The notes beneath the pieces are model-generated. The model saw nothing but the letters and a program-made list of their open reading frames with translations, did no database searches and was not told where the DNA came from. From Symsagittifera roscoffensis (taxonomy: Eukaryota > Xenacoelomorpha > Acoela > Convolutidae), in contig NW_026971371.1 in NCBI RefSeq assembly GCF_963678635.1, positions 64,051-100,787 of the forward strand: DNA of 36,737 bases, read 5' to 3'. The number at the start of each line of letters is the position of its first letter. Within the stretch, counting starts at the first letter, position 1. Of the stretch, positions 12,520 to 23,763 are shown in pieces. A program made the position numbers and the translations under genes.

Positions 12520-12661
12520 ACCAGAACATTTTGAATATAACTTTGAAGACAGTTGTTTTCCGTTGGAACAAGTTCCAGATATCTAACCCGCAAATACCAG
12601 TATACACTAGATCTATTAGGACTAAGAGATATACTGGTAAGATTAGGATTGGTATTAGACT

Positions 12662-12731
12662 AAGAGGTTGCACGATTTTATCCGGCCCAAAATAAGATAG
12701 CGTGACAAACAGACGGTGTACCTTAGCTGAA
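12662..12731 (+). promoter_or_regulatory. Conserved upstream block, copy A
   Basis: This ~70-base block includes agatagcgtgac and aacagacggtgtacct and lies about 70 to 140 bases upstream of the start codon. It is nearly identical at 18062-18133 and 29118-29187. Compared with those copies it has several changes (for example cggcccaaaat for cggccgaaaat). It may contain the core promoter or 5' untranslated exon. No clear TATA box was identified. Confidence 0.5.
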
Positions 12732-12802
12732 ATTACTCTATGATTGAGCACTCCAAGTGAAAACTAAATTTTTAAAAGCGTTTCTGTGAATTGAGATCAG
12801 TT

Positions 12803-13094
12803 ATGGGTCAAGACAACTTCAAACAAAAGGGATGTGCCAGTTTTTCTAGCTTGTTAGAAGTGGTGGCGAGGAGCAGCGAAGTGTCAGAAAGTCCTCAGAG
12901 TAGTAGTCTTGTCGAAGACATCAACGGGAACGCGTGCAGGAAAGTGCCCATTTGTGTGCAAGACAGAGGCAGGCAAAAGAAGCCTGTGTAATGTGGTGAC
13001 AGGCAAAGCCCACAACGCAGACCTGTTGCCTTTTTCCGCAGAGGCGCAAGGGTGTATACTGGTACAACGTTCTTTGGCAATGTGTTTTTTAACG
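12803..13094 (+). pseudogene. Truncated GIMAP-like GTPase pseudogene
   Basis: The frame starts MGQDNFKQKG and matches the first ~97 codons of the intact exon at 18203. A one-base insertion near 12953 shifts the frame just before the P-loop, and a two-base insertion near 13053 shifts it again. In the shifted frame the P-loop reads CKTEAGKRS, where the intact copy has GKTGTGKSS, so both the first Gly and the Ser of GKS are lost. Similarity stops abruptly at 13094, where AT-rich unrelated sequence begins, so the Walker B region, guanine-binding motif and coiled coil are absent. It cannot encode a working GTPase. Confidence 0.9.
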
Positions 13095-15264
13095 CTTATT
13101 TTTTTAATTCTCTGCTTTGAAATCTTATGCTCAAAGAAACAAGTCCATTTTTAAAAAAAACTTTTTTGAAGCAAAATCGAATGAAGCCAAAAAAGTTAAT
13201 TATATAACAAAAACCTCGGTTTGTGAGCAAATTTTGTTATTTTTTGGTGAATAGCGTAATTCTGACTACCATAAAATTTAAAGGCTTTTTCTGTTTTTCT
13301 AGATAGCTATTCTATTAATCACGCGAGAAAAATTTTCCCAGTTTGTATGAGCTTTTGATATTGGGCTTGAAAAATTTCATCCAAATTTATGAATTGAAAA
13401 ATACAATTAATCAATGAGAAAAGCACCAAACACAGATGATTCCAGCTAGTTTCTTTTTGAAAAAAAAAGTTCATGAAAAATGAGTAATTTTACCCCCCTT
13501 TAGGAGTTTGACCCTCTGCCAACCCAAAGGGTTCCCCCTTTGTACTGTTTTGAGATATCCATTCAGGTTGATTTACTACAAAATTTTCTAAAGGCGTCTT
13601 TGGTGCCAAAATTCATTGTTTTTGATCGTCATTTTTGGCCTGCTTTTTCGAAATTTGTCGGCAACGCAGAAAATTATGTCTAATTAGGGTCTTTGCAAAG
13701 ATTTATGAGAAAATAAAAGCCGACAAATTTTTAAATTTTTTTATCGACATATCGAGAAAATCCTAGATGCGCCCCTGCCCCATCCTCTATGGTGTACTCT
13801 ACTAAAATCTCCATTTCAATGCAGTAAATTAGCATCATTAGAGCTAGAGCTTGTATTGAGCATTCTAATTTTGCTGCATTCTGATTGGTCTGAAAATAGA
13901 GGGACTTAATCTTCTTAACAATTTCCACTATTCTTGTGAGGAAAATATCTTTAAGTAGATCCGATATAATTCCCGATTTTTGATTTTAACTCTCCTAATA
14001 TTATTTCACAACAAAATAGTTTCCAATTCAAAAAGTAAATTAAATTAATCTCATTAATGATAAGTTATTTATAGCATATACATGGATAATTCAAAGCACG
14101 CTTCTCTCAGTCATCTCCCATTTCATCGATAAGTATATCCCTATAAGCATTTTTTTGCTTTAGGCAGCTCAAATTCCCCATATTTCGATGCCAATTTTTA
14201 TTTTTACTGCGTTTGGAGTAACTTTCAACAAATAATCGGGACAAAAATTGCTCAGAAATTGAAAGAACATTTCAGAAGGCTTTTTTGAAAAGTTTAGACC
14301 CAAATTGAAATCCTTAAAATGCGTCCTTTGATTTGGTTTATTACGAGGCCAAACTGTGCACTGGTTAGGCGCACAATTTTGTGTCTGCGTGTTCATGGAC
14401 TCGATAGACAACTCTTTAAAAAACTTCTAACATGCTTTAAAAAAAGTTTCAGTGCATTCTGAGTACCAAAATCTGTAGCGTTTTTTTTTTCGGCACGTTT
14501 GTTTTGTTGTGGATTCCAGAGCAATTCAAAGTCACTTGACTTTTTGTTTGGTTAAAATTGAACTAAAAAAGAGTGCCACGTTTCAATTATTTCATTTGTG
14601 TCCTTATTTTGCAAAAAAGATGATAAGGTTCAGGTTAAATTCTACTATCATTATATTTTTGTCCAAATTTTTGTCCAATTTCAAAAAAAACGACTTGAAA
14701 AATTGCATTTTTAAAGAACTTTTTCTGGGTTGCTTTTAGCCAGGGTTTTGCCTTAAGCCAGGGTTGCCTTAAACCAGCATTTCTTGAGCGTGAACAGAAA
14801 AAACATCGAACGGAATCAAATGTAACATCAGATTTCCAAATTTTAAATGTCTATAGCAATAAGAAAAGGCTCAATTTTTTGAATTCTGTTGACAAAAGAG
14901 ATGGTTTACAAACACATGTTTTTATAACACCATATAGTTTGAGGTGTATTTTGAAACACAACTGAGAAACTGAAAATTGTTAGGTTAAAATATTGCTGAT
15001 GCTTTCATCGAGCAGGCTCGTTGAAAGTCGAACTCAGCTGTTAAAATTAATTTGAAAAAAGCGATTAAAAATGAATGAAAAATTCGAAACTGGCGCGTTG
15101 AAATTGAAGGTGTATTTTGCAAACAGTCTGAATGAATTGAAACTAAAATATGTTGAATACAATCAGGAATGTTGAAACTTAAAAGCAACAGAACATAGAA
15201 CAAGTTGTGAACTCAGACAAGAAATGACCCACGTTGAAGTTATGGACGATTCTGCAAGGAACAT
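13095..15264. other. AT-rich region without recognisable gene
   Basis: These 2.2 kb separate copies A and B. Scattered ORFs of 60-80 codons occur on both strands (for example 14169-14411 and 14985-15203, minus) but show no known domain and no mutual support. From about 15098 to 15264 the plus strand has a Lys/Glu/Leu-rich frame interrupted by a stop, which could be a remnant of a coiled-coil exon. That is weak. Confidence 0.6.
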
Positions 15265-15545
15265 AAAACTGGTTTTTATAACAAGTTATGTTCTTGATGA
15301 AATGTACAGAGACCTAATAAAACTACTTATAAGAAATTTGATAATATAACCGCTCGCGCACTAACAAAAAACCGAAGCTTACGAGCCGTTTTTCAATAAA
15401 TTTAACTACTTTGCAATAAACTTTTACTTCCTTAAACCAAAAAAAGAGACATTCACTGCTCACACGTAATCATACCAAATACAAAACTAACCCACACAAA
15501 CACGTTTCATAAAGCCATACAAAAACATTATATAACCAACTGACC
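15265..15545 (+). repeat. Partial copy B of the upstream segment
   Basis: About 280 bases match 12165-12430 in copy A and 17555-17835 in copy C. Shared words include ccgctcgcgcactaacaa, agagacattcactgctcaca and acaaaactaacccacacaa. It lacks the palindrome and the conserved block near the start codon, so it is a small detached fragment. It is more diverged from A and C than they are from each other. Confidence 0.85.
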
Positions 15546-15948
15546 GGTCCATAACCGACAGCATCGTTTTTTATTTATTGACCCAAAGTACATCACCATA
15601 TTTCCTAAATTTCACCTATTGCTTTGAATCTAGTAATTTACATGGCATCCTCCATAATTATAGTCCCATCTGACAGATGTATAAAATTTGACAACAGACT
15701 AACACTTTACCAAAGGACGACGCCCGTCCCAAAATATTTACCCGCGAATATATACAGCCCTCTGAAACCACCCTGTTGTTGAACACATTCACATTAGTAA
15801 ATTTATGATAATTTATACAGCCTAATTCAGAGCATAAATCATGAGTTTTCAACACTTACCGAAGAAGTAAACATCATCAGAGCGCTTGAATTTCATTGGC
15901 CTCTGCTTCGCAATAAAAACGTAATCCGCATGCTTGCAAAAATTACAG
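15546..15948. other. Spacer between copies B and C
   Basis: About 400 bases of non-repeated sequence. A 65-codon minus-strand frame (15658-15855) is open, but nothing in it is recognisable. No gene is called. Confidence 0.55.
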
Positions 15949-17895
15949 TAACATTGGACACAATGATAACTAACTTCTCCCATGGATTTTTCCCCGATAC
16001 TGAAACCTCGTAAGCATGAATTCTCTTTTTAACACTAATATATAGAACATAACCTCACCATTATTACACGTGTTTTTCACAATTTTTTGAAAAAATTTAC
16101 CAGTCACTCGTCTAAAAGATTAAAACCCAAATAAAAAACCACAAATTCTCTTTACAAGTTTTCAATTTTAATCTAACAATGAAACTGAAAAATTCAACTC
16201 CAGTGAAATTCATAACAAATGCCATAAATATTAATTCTGTTGTAAAACTTTCTAAATACTAAGCAGTAACTCAATAGGATGTAAATAAATACAGGAAACT
16301 AACTGTTTTAGGTGTGCTTCTTATATAACTGACATACACTCTATCCACCAAACTCGCACAACTCCTCCAACGTAGCAATGTTTAATAGATCAATTTCAAG
16401 GTTGAACAATAACTGATAACAAATCTAACTTGTTTTCACGCGTTTCAAACTTTCTTTTAACCCCGTTGCAAGGAATTATGAGTCAGCTTAAACTAACCAA
16501 CGCAGCTTACTAATACCACAAAACCAACCGCAAGTCTCACGGTACTAAGACCAGATTAAACCCAGATTAAAACTGGAGAAATTATTCCTTTCAATTCCAC
16601 TTTTAATTTTTATTGAAATCATTTAAAACACTAAAAATTCAAAACCCAAAACACAGCAACCTGTTTTTACTAAAAAGGCATAACCAAAAACAAAAACAAA
16701 AAAACACCTGATAAATGAGAATAAGAAAAATTGAACACAAAAAGAGACTCTGCTCACAGAGACGATAAAATCAAACTCCATCAACCGGTTTTGGCACCCA
16801 ATAGGATGTCCTGAGCATGCCCTATAGCCGGCTTAACTCACCGCGCTACAACCACGCTTAAGACACACACTCATTTTTTGACGAGAGTTGCTCCAGGGTG
16901 ATTGACTCTTTAGAATAACCGAAACTGTTACCTACCTAAAAAAACACTTTTGCGAAAACAACTAATGGCTATCATAACTAAAACTCATCTCACTTAGAAG
17001 ATATTGATTTATTATGCAATGTAAAATATTTCTTAGAGCCAACGGAACGAGCAGCAAAGAAAGATGAAAACTCGATTACACTCCAACTCAGGAATGGCAA
17101 ATCTATTAGGTTTGTTGCCGTAGTTACTACCCTCAAAGGATTTAAAGTATGGACCTAACATCGCAGCAAAGGAAAACCATTGAAACAGATCTTCGACCAA
17201 ACCGTGTTGATCTCACATACAGATCCTAGTCACTTGGCACTTCATACAGAAGCGTCTTCATCTTGCATGTTGTCTCACTCTAGCCTAACGAAATCAACAC
17301 ATCATTGCATCAATCTAAAATCTTGACACGATCACTCAAGACGTTCTAGGATAAGCGGGACTCACTTCTGGATCACAAACAACTGTTCTACTTCTCTCTA
17401 GAAGATCAGCTACATCTCTCCTTCCTTCACGCAGTCACTGCTTCAAAAGAACACTACTCCAAAAAACCATGAAATCCATTCTTCACTGCAATAAACAAAT
17501 GGAAAAATATTAATTCTCTAAAACCCAGATGGGTGGAACCGATTTAAAACTAGTGTTCATAACAAATTTTATTCTTGATAGAACTATCCCTAAAAATTTT
17601 AAAGAGATATATTAAAACCACTTATAAGAAATTCGATAACATAATCGCTCGCGCACTAACAAACACCGGAGCTTACAAGCCGTTTTTAATAAATTTAACC
17701 ATTTTGCACTATTATTTTAATTCTTTACACCAAAGGAAAAAGACATTCACTGCTCACACGAAATCATGCCAAAAACAAAACTAACCCACACAAGCACATT
17801 TTATAAATTTATACAAAAACATTATATAACCATCTCTTTAAAATAATAATAACTAGCCAATCATATTCCAAAATTAACACTGACAATTATTTGTA

Positions 17896-17923
17896 GTGCT
17901 GAAACTACTTGTAGTTTCAGCAC
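17896..17923. promoter_or_regulatory. 28-bp perfect palindrome upstream of GTPase gene (copy C)
   Basis: The two arms gtgctgaaactac and gtagtttcagcac flank a two-base centre. It lies 280 bases upstream of the ATG. The half sites contain GAAACT/AGTTTC, the type of half site read by interferon-regulatory-factor-like proteins, but the inverted arrangement is not the standard ISRE spacing. It could equally be a hairpin in a transcript. Conservation of pairing in copy D supports function (see findings). Confidence 0.75.
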
Positions 17924-18061
17924 CAGAACAATTTGAATATAACTTAGAAGCAGTTGTTTTCCTTTGGAACAAGCTCCAGATATCTAAACCGCAAATACCA
18001 GTATACACTAGATCTATTAAGACTAAGAGATGAAAGGCTAAGATTAGGATTGGTATTAGAC

Positions 18062-18133
18062 CAAGAATTTGCACGAATTTATCCGGCCGAAAATAAGATA
18101 GCGTGACGAACAGACGGTGTACCTCATCTGAAT
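18062..18133 (+). promoter_or_regulatory. Conserved upstream block, copy C
   Basis: The block includes atccggccgaaaataagata, agcgtgacgaacagacgg and tgtacctcatctgaa and ends about 70 bases before the start codon. It is the part of the upstream region that differs least from the diverged copy D, where surrounding sequence has many changes and indels. A core promoter or an untranslated leader are both possible. Confidence 0.5.
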
Positions 18134-18202
18134 TTACTCTATGAGTGCCCCTCCAAGTGAAAACTCGATTTTTTAAAGTGCTTCAGTGAATTGAGATCAT
18201 TT

Positions 18203-19092
18203 ATGTGTCAAGACAACTTCAAACAAAAGGGTTCTGCTAACTTTGCTTTTTTGTTAGAAGTGGCTGCGAGGAGCAGCGTAGTGTCAAGAGGACCTCAGAG
18301 CAGTAGTATTGTCGAAGACATCAACGGGAACACGTTCAAGAAAGTGCTGATTGTGGGCAAGACAGGGACAGGCAAAAGTAGCCTATGTAATGTGGTGGCA
18401 GGCAAAGCCCATGACGCAGACCTGTTCCCTGTTTCCGCAGAGGCGGAAGGGTGTACCGGCACAACCACCTTTGGCAACGTCTTTTTCAACGGAAGTAGGG
18501 AGACGCCCGTATCCCTAATTGATACAATGGGGTTCGACGACCCCGAAAGGGATGCGGACGCCACCATCATCTCCGACCTCGTGATCAAACTAAGAACCAA
18601 ATGCGATTATGTCAACCTATTTGTAATAGCCGTGAATGGGCAAGAGCCTCGGCTAGATGGGAGCCTCGTCGGTATGATTCGCGTTTTTGAAGGCATGTTT
18701 GGTGCGAAGTTTTGGTCGCAAGCCGTGATAATTTTTACTCGGCTACGCATGGATTCCGGGAGCATTGAATTACGAAAACAAATTACAAAACAAAGCGACG
18801 CTCAGTTGGCGGTCAAATACATAAAGTCCGTGCAGGATAAGTTTCCCAGAGGGAAGGGACTCAAATACCACATACTAGACTCGTGCAGAGTCACCAGTAA
18901 TCGCGAGGAGGAGGAAGCTTTCCAGAAGGGAATGCAGGAACTGTGGAAGATGGTGGAAAGGGCGCCCCCGCTGGACACAGAAGATGTGAAGAAGGTGGAG
19001 ACAGAATCGAGGAAACTGAAACGGGAAATAGAAGAGAAGGAAAAGCGACTGGCAGAAATGGAGCAGCAGAGAAGAGAGGAAGAAGAACGAAG
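18203..19092 (+). CDS. GIMAP/AIG1-like GTPase, exon 1 of three
   Basis: This exon encodes the N-terminal GTP-binding domain and the start of a coiled coil (residues 1-296 plus two bases of codon 297). The start is the ATG at 18203 (MCQDNFKQKG); a TGA lies in frame at 18158 with no other ATG between. Visible motifs: P-loop VGKTGTGKSS (51-60), switch I threonines GCTGTTT (83-89), the DTMG Walker-B/G3 box (107-110), a degenerate guanine-recognition site TRLRMD (179-184) in place of TKxD, and a possible G5-like SNRE (232-235). A charged helix starts near 254. AIG1/GIMAP proteins are septin-like GTPases that act on membranes in immune and survival signalling; the exact role here is inferred. The exon ends at an AG|GTAAAG donor in phase 2. 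If the intron were retained, translation would stop at once (TAA at 19094). No membrane segment is seen. Confidence 0.9.
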
Positions 19093-19470
19093 GTAAAGTG
19101 CTGGTTTCCTCTCCAAATAAGAATAAAGTTTGGATTTTAAATACTTGCGAAAAGTAAGAAAACGAGTTTGGGGCAGTCCTTTGGCAGTTTTATAAAAAAA
19201 GAATGTTTTGAAAAAAGATCTTTTTCCATGTGTTATTTAGAGCAACTTACTCCCCTCAATTCAAATCGGATTGATATATAAATGCCGATTACGCTTTAAA
19301 GGCTCTAGGGCAAACATCCGCCATGCTACACTTAGTAACTGATAACATAGTAACTTGACCCCTCCCAATTTGAAAACAATAACCAGCTCAAATTTTTGTA
19401 AAACGGTAACTTCCCAAATGGCATAAAAACAAAACATTTCCCAAATGGCATCAGCAACCCACCCGCATTT

Positions 19471-20568
19471 AAGAAAAGTGAAAACAAATGGATTATAATA
19501 GATTTTCGTGTTCTAAATATAATCGATTCCCATGTTACGTTCAGACAACAAAATAAGCTTTAAATCAGACAACAAAAATAGGTTTTTGTAATAAGCAAGG
19601 AAATCACACTAAATTGATCTTTTCCACTTTATTTTTGTTTAAGAAATTCTGCATTTATCAAGTGAGTGATGTGGAAACTTTGCAAAGCGATTGTAAACCT
19701 AAAACCTATTTCCAAACTTAAACTCAGATTGCAAAAAAAAAATCCGTTAAGCTCAACCCACCCCCCACCCCTACTTACCTCCCTTCCACACCTGAACCCT
19801 CCTGAATTCCCTCTGAACAAGAATTCCCTCTGAACACGACCCCCACCCGACCTGAACAACCCCCCATCTGAACCCACCAAATTCCCCACCTGAACACTCC
19901 ACTGAACCCCCCACCACACCTGAACCCCCCACTGAACCCCCCACCCCACCTGAACAAACCCCCACCTGAACCCACCCCTTCCCCACCTGAAAACCCCCAC
20001 TGAACCCCCCACCCCAGCTGAACAACCCCGCCATCTGAAACCACCCCCTTCCCCACCTGAAACCCCCACAGGATCCTTCCCCACCTGGACAACTACCCAC
20101 CTGAACCCATCCCCTCCCCCGCTGAACCCCCAGGGCAAGAGCTAGGGGGGGGATGAGTAATGGAAGGCGAATTATTCCACCTCCAACTATACCCCCCAAA
20201 ATTTCTAACAATTTAACAAAATTGTTGAAAGGAACAAAATTCAGTTTTGAGAAAGATAAGAAAGTAAGAGAATTATCAAAGTTAGGCAGAAAAAGATCAA
20301 ATTGAACAACAAATAACCAACGTAGCCAACTTTAGTTTAAAGCGTAGAAAACACTTTATGTGTGCTAAAACTCGCATCTCAGTAAAGTGGAAAAAAAAAT
20401 CGATAATAGTTTAGTTTCATTGTCAGTGTCCACAAAAGTGAAAAAGAAAGTTATAGATTTTTATATAGATTATAGATTATAGATGAAAATAGGATTTTGT
20501 TGCCTTGAAAAATAGCAATATTAAAATCCATTTTTAACTGACTATAATCGACTTGTTTTCACTTTTTC
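19471..20568. mobile_element. Possible DNA element with ~26-bp inverted ends
   Basis: The sequence aaaagtgaaaacaaatggat followed by tataatag (19474-19501) recurs inverted at 20541-20568 (ctataatcgacttgttttcactttt). The ends enclose about 1 kb containing the C-rich minisatellite and no transposase. A second inverted pair (agtgtccacaaaagtgaaaa near 20426 and cactttttctggacactgtc near 20560) is nested at the right end, so the right terminus is itself a fold-back. A non-autonomous or fold-back element fits. No clear target-site duplication was seen. Confidence 0.4.
19757..20165. repeat. C-rich minisatellite (ccccacctgaac family)
   Basis: Tandem units built on cccccacctgaac with variable numbers of C run for about 400 bases. 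The minus strand is therefore G-rich, with many GGGG tracts that could form quadruplexes. Three overlapping minus-strand frames of 105-169 codons (19629-20211) are Gly/Trp/Phe-rich translations of this repeat in each frame. That all three frames are open shows the repeat, not a gene, is the cause. Confidence 0.93.
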
Positions 20569-20612
20569 TGGACACTGTCAAGGAAACTCGATTATAATCG
20601 ATCTGTACTCAT
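20395..20612. repeat. Fold-back sequence of about 200 bp
   Basis: The left arm tttcattgtcagtgtccaca plus aaagtgaaaaagaaag (from about 20415) pairs with the right arm ttttcactttttctggacac plus tgtcaaggaaac (to about 20588). Flanking cgataatag and cgattataatcg words extend the symmetry. The centre is AT-rich, with ttatagat repeats. A small fold-back or MITE-like insertion is likely. Confidence 0.55.
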
Positions 20613-21810
20613 GGAACTCCAATGCGAGAATTTCAAAAAAAGTGTTATGGAAAAATTTGTCACTCATCAAAATTTAATTAAAGTAGAGATATCAGAGTCT
20701 AACAAAATGATCCAAATTGAAATCTTTTGAAAGCGACGGGGTGCAATTTGCATCATGAGGTTTACTTTTATTACAAACAAAATTAAAGCTACAACCAAAA
20801 TTTTCCGACTTTAGTAATAGTGTAAAAGTTAGTGAAAATTACCGTTTTTAACCCCTCCTTTTTTTCGGTGTGCCGTTGAAATGACCCCTTTTAACCACCA
20901 AAGGGGTTAAAACTCCTACTTTTTCGGGTACACAAGTTTTAAGGGCGCGTTATAATGTGGATTACTTGTTAATCTTTATCCCCACATGTGGAATTAAATT
21001 AACTGCTGTGATATTGGTGAGTTTATATTGTTGTTTTGAATACCCCCCTCACAGTTAGATTTGATTAATTTACTTTTCGGTCGAAAGAACAATTTTTAAA
21101 AGCTTTTTTTAGTGAATGAGTTGTACTATAAAGCTAATAATTTTAATTTATAATCAGAACTTGGTCAGAGTTGGCTAATACAATAGCACGTGTAATTAAG
21201 CACCGCCGTTTAGGTGGTCTTTTTAGTAGTATATGTGTGAGGCGATCAGAGGGTGTGCGGGGGAGATCCAATGTTTAAAGATAGGGAATAGAGCATCCGG
21301 TCTTCCAGCAATGTATTAACATTGGGTGTAGAGTATACAACGAATTAGGATAGGTAATACCAATGACGAGGTTTCATGGTTTGTGTGAGGGTAATAGACT
21401 GAAAGAAAAACTATTTTTTTGAAGATTTTGTGTGGAAATGTCTAATTTTTTTGGAATAATCTCGGCGCGCGTTAGCTAATCGTTAAATATCACTGGTTAA
21501 TTACGTAAAGGTTGAAATTAAGTTTTTTTAACTAGTTTTATTGGTACATGGTAAGTCAAAAAAAAGAAATTTTGGGCAAAAACTTGGCTTTTCGAAAAAC
21601 TATAAGTATTGTAATAATCCGACCTAATAACTAATTTGGTAGATAACATTAGATTCGAAACATCTAGCTGAAACTATGCTGAAACCTACTGAAACTTCAA
21701 AAAAAGTCCTATTTTTGAAAAAATATATTTTACGATGAAATTATAAAAATCACTGCATCGTAAATTAAATTTACTGTCATAATTTACACCTACAAAAATA
21801 AACTACACAT
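20613..21810. other. Intronic stretch without recognised features
   Basis: AT-rich sequence with no ORF of interest. A short stem formed by ccccttttaaccaccaaagg followed by gg lies near 20885-20910. The 21200-21390 stretch is more GC-rich than its surroundings but contains nothing I can name. Confidence 0.5.
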
Positions 21811-22250
21811 TTACATGAAATTTTTTATAAAAATACAAACATTCTCAACATGAATGTTATTCAAGTTTCTCTGGTAGAATTTAAGAAGAAGAAAATCTGA
21901 ATAAATTGCGTCAATTCGACGCAAATTTTCAGATTTTCGTAGTTTTCTGGGAACCGTTTGCCAATAATTTTTTGTTAGAAAAGAATAAGTTGTTTTTTTT
22001 TCGACCCAGAGAATCAGCAAATTAATATGTTTTTTTTTCCAGTCGAGCAATCATGATCCACTGTTCTCCTCTATCATTGCTTGGAGCTGAATTGATGATT
22101 GCAAAACAGTATTACGATTGTTGAGGTTTTTATCAGAGGGGTAAGATCCTATGTAATTGAACCTGAAATCAGGATTTCTTTCAATAATTTGCAATAATGA
22201 AAATTTATTTATCTCGGTAGTTGTTAGCTGATTTACATCTAAGAACAATG
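21811..22250 (-). pseudogene. Decayed protease-like gene of Polinton-type element
   Basis: Two consecutive minus-strand frames (22248-22051 and 22050-21811) are separated by a stop/frameshift. The first contains a FNYIGSYPSD segment and the second a PRKLRKSENL stretch, followed by AIYSDFLLLKFYQ. Both are patterns I associate with the adenain-type cysteine protease that closes this gene cluster in Polinton/Maverick-like elements. In related elements a Cys is expected just before the AIY-F helix; here Arg-Arg-Ile-Asp occupies that place, so the enzyme would be inactive even without the break. The assignment rests on motif memory and on gene order (last of five minus-strand genes), and is moderate. 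Confidence 0.45.
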
Positions 22251-22599
22251 AAATCTATATACACTAAAACACTAAGATTAATGACTTACACGCATTGAGG
22301 TATTGAATAAACAAAGTCCCATACACAACTCTTATGAACTGGATAAAGGTTTTTGAACACTGTTTTACAGTCTAGGTTGAAGAAAATTTTCGGGTTTTTT
22401 TTAAACCAGCCTTCATTGTCTATTTTTACTGGAGATTTAGTTCTGAAAAAAAAAACAAATTAGATAGTGCAGTGACAAAAACAATGAAAAGTCCCAAGAG
22501 AAATGCAAAAAGAAATTTAAGAACATGAAGCTCAAAAAAACTAAACATTTTTAGAGACTGCTCCAAATTTGTCACTTTGAACATTTGATTAAATTTCTC
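22251..22599. other. Gap between decayed element genes
   Basis: About 350 bases of AT-rich sequence, probably degraded element DNA between the large structural-type gene and the protease relic. No open frame can be assigned. Confidence 0.4.
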
Positions 22600-23757
22600 T
22601 TGAGCCTATCACTTCCGTTACTTGCTCCAAGGGAAATTGGAAAAACATTTCTATTCTCAGGCTTTCTCCACTAAGTTCTGGATAATGCAACTGTTCAGCT
22701 GCATCTTGTAGTGAAGTCAAGTCAAAAACGAGAATACAATGATTTTGAAAATCTTCCGTGGAAAATTTTCGTTAAACTGTGTTGCTTTCATTGTTGTGAC
22801 ATAAGGACGACAAGGAGAAGTTCTATCTAATGAAACAATTGCTCTTACACCCCGAGTAGACTTCTTAGCTCTCTCAAATAGTAATAGCTCTCTCGGATTT
22901 CATGAAAAGATCCTGCAACAGCTGAGTTTGTATCTATTGCAACAGCTACTCTTCTTATTGGAGCTTTATTGAATATTTTTTCTTGTATGAATTGGTTTTG
23001 ATGAGATGGAATGATAAAGTTTCTTGCTATAGTTTCCATATAATTGAGTTGAGCAGGTTTTCTTTCCAGATTTCATTGCAAGTATTGATGTTTAGGTTCA
23101 GCAACTAATTTCTTCTAGTGAACAACGAACAATCAACTATTTTCAGATCGACATTTGGATTATCCGATAGCATGTAAAAATTAGGTCCAGCTCGAATAAG
23201 CTTAATTCGACTTTCGGTATTTGGTAGTAATCATTTTTCGCAAGTAAACAATTCAATGGCGAGCCTCCCATAAAGTGAAATATTTATCCCTTTTCCTACG
23301 GAATTTTCGCTATCAGTGAAAGAACGCATATCAGGATATTCTTCAAGCTGTATCCATGACAAGCAAGGATTCTTCATTACTCACGGCGTTGTAAACCATT
23401 GTGTTGTTAAAACAAACTTCACAATTGGAGAATAGTAAATATAGTAGATTGTTTATATAATGTAGGTAAATTTGTGGTTCCTCATCTGAGTCAACCTCGG
23501 ATTTTGCTTATTCTTTTTAAAATCATCAAACAATTTTCCCTTGAATAGTTGAAGTTTTAAACAAGGATGGGTAACACACATATCCAAGCTGAGATTACGA
23601 TCCGTTTCAAATTGAATTTCAATGCTGCTTTCATCCAGAGAAGTACTGGGGAATTCTTATTGAGTGTAAGATGACATAATTGTTTCCAAAACTGGGACTT
23701 TATCAAAAATCTCCAAAGAAGAATTTGTAAAAGTCCCAAACCGAAAATGAATTTAGT
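22600..23757 (-). pseudogene. Decayed F54H12.2-like structural-type gene
   Basis: On the minus strand, from just after the basic-protein gene, short pieces of one protein appear in changing frames: a start region near 23757-23557 (ending in a VCYP-containing stretch in another frame), a SDEEPQIYLHYINN segment near 23470, an ISNEES-like stretch near 23370, and a 64-codon frame at 23039-22845 containing NQFIQEKIFNKAPIRR. These are typical of the ~450-residue protein annotated as F54H12.2-like in many animal genomes, found beside F54H12.3-like integrases. Many frameshifts and stops are present. The role in the particle is unclear to me; a capsid-associated role is inferred from company. Confidence 0.6.
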
Positions 23758-23763
23758 TCATAC

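Larger units (their letters stand above)
10531..13094 (+). repeat. Segmental duplication copy A (GIMAP upstream region)
   Basis: This 2.56-kb segment aligns in direct orientation with 15949-18491, from the shared taacattggac edge to a cut inside the GTPase coding region (aacg at 13094 and 18491). Shared landmarks include tttttccccgatactgaaac, the cacgcgtttcaaactttc region (about 11025), the gctcgcgcactaacaaacac segment (12257), the stem-loop at 12496-12519 and the conserved block at 12662-12731. Copy A ends in the pseudogene at 12803. It is noncoding apart from that. Confidence 0.93.
15949..18202 (+). promoter_or_regulatory. Copy C: upstream region of the intact GTPase gene
   Basis: This direct repeat of 10531-12802 lies immediately upstream of the intact GTPase exon and is therefore the likely promoter and 5' untranslated region. 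In its last 310 bases it carries the 28-base palindrome (17896-17923) and the conserved block (18062-18133). A 69-codon frame at 17575-17784, also present in copy A, is probably chance: its start is TTG and it lacks any domain. Confidence 0.7.

Noticed and set aside
19629-20211. Three overlapping minus-strand Gly/Trp/Phe-rich frames
   Set aside because: All three frames of the C-rich minisatellite are open, which is expected from the repeat and not from a gene.
21290-21390. Similarity of cattgggtgtagagtatac to the reverse complement of the array edge near 10447-10470
   Set aside because: Only about 20 bases agree and neighbouring sequence does not, so it may be chance.
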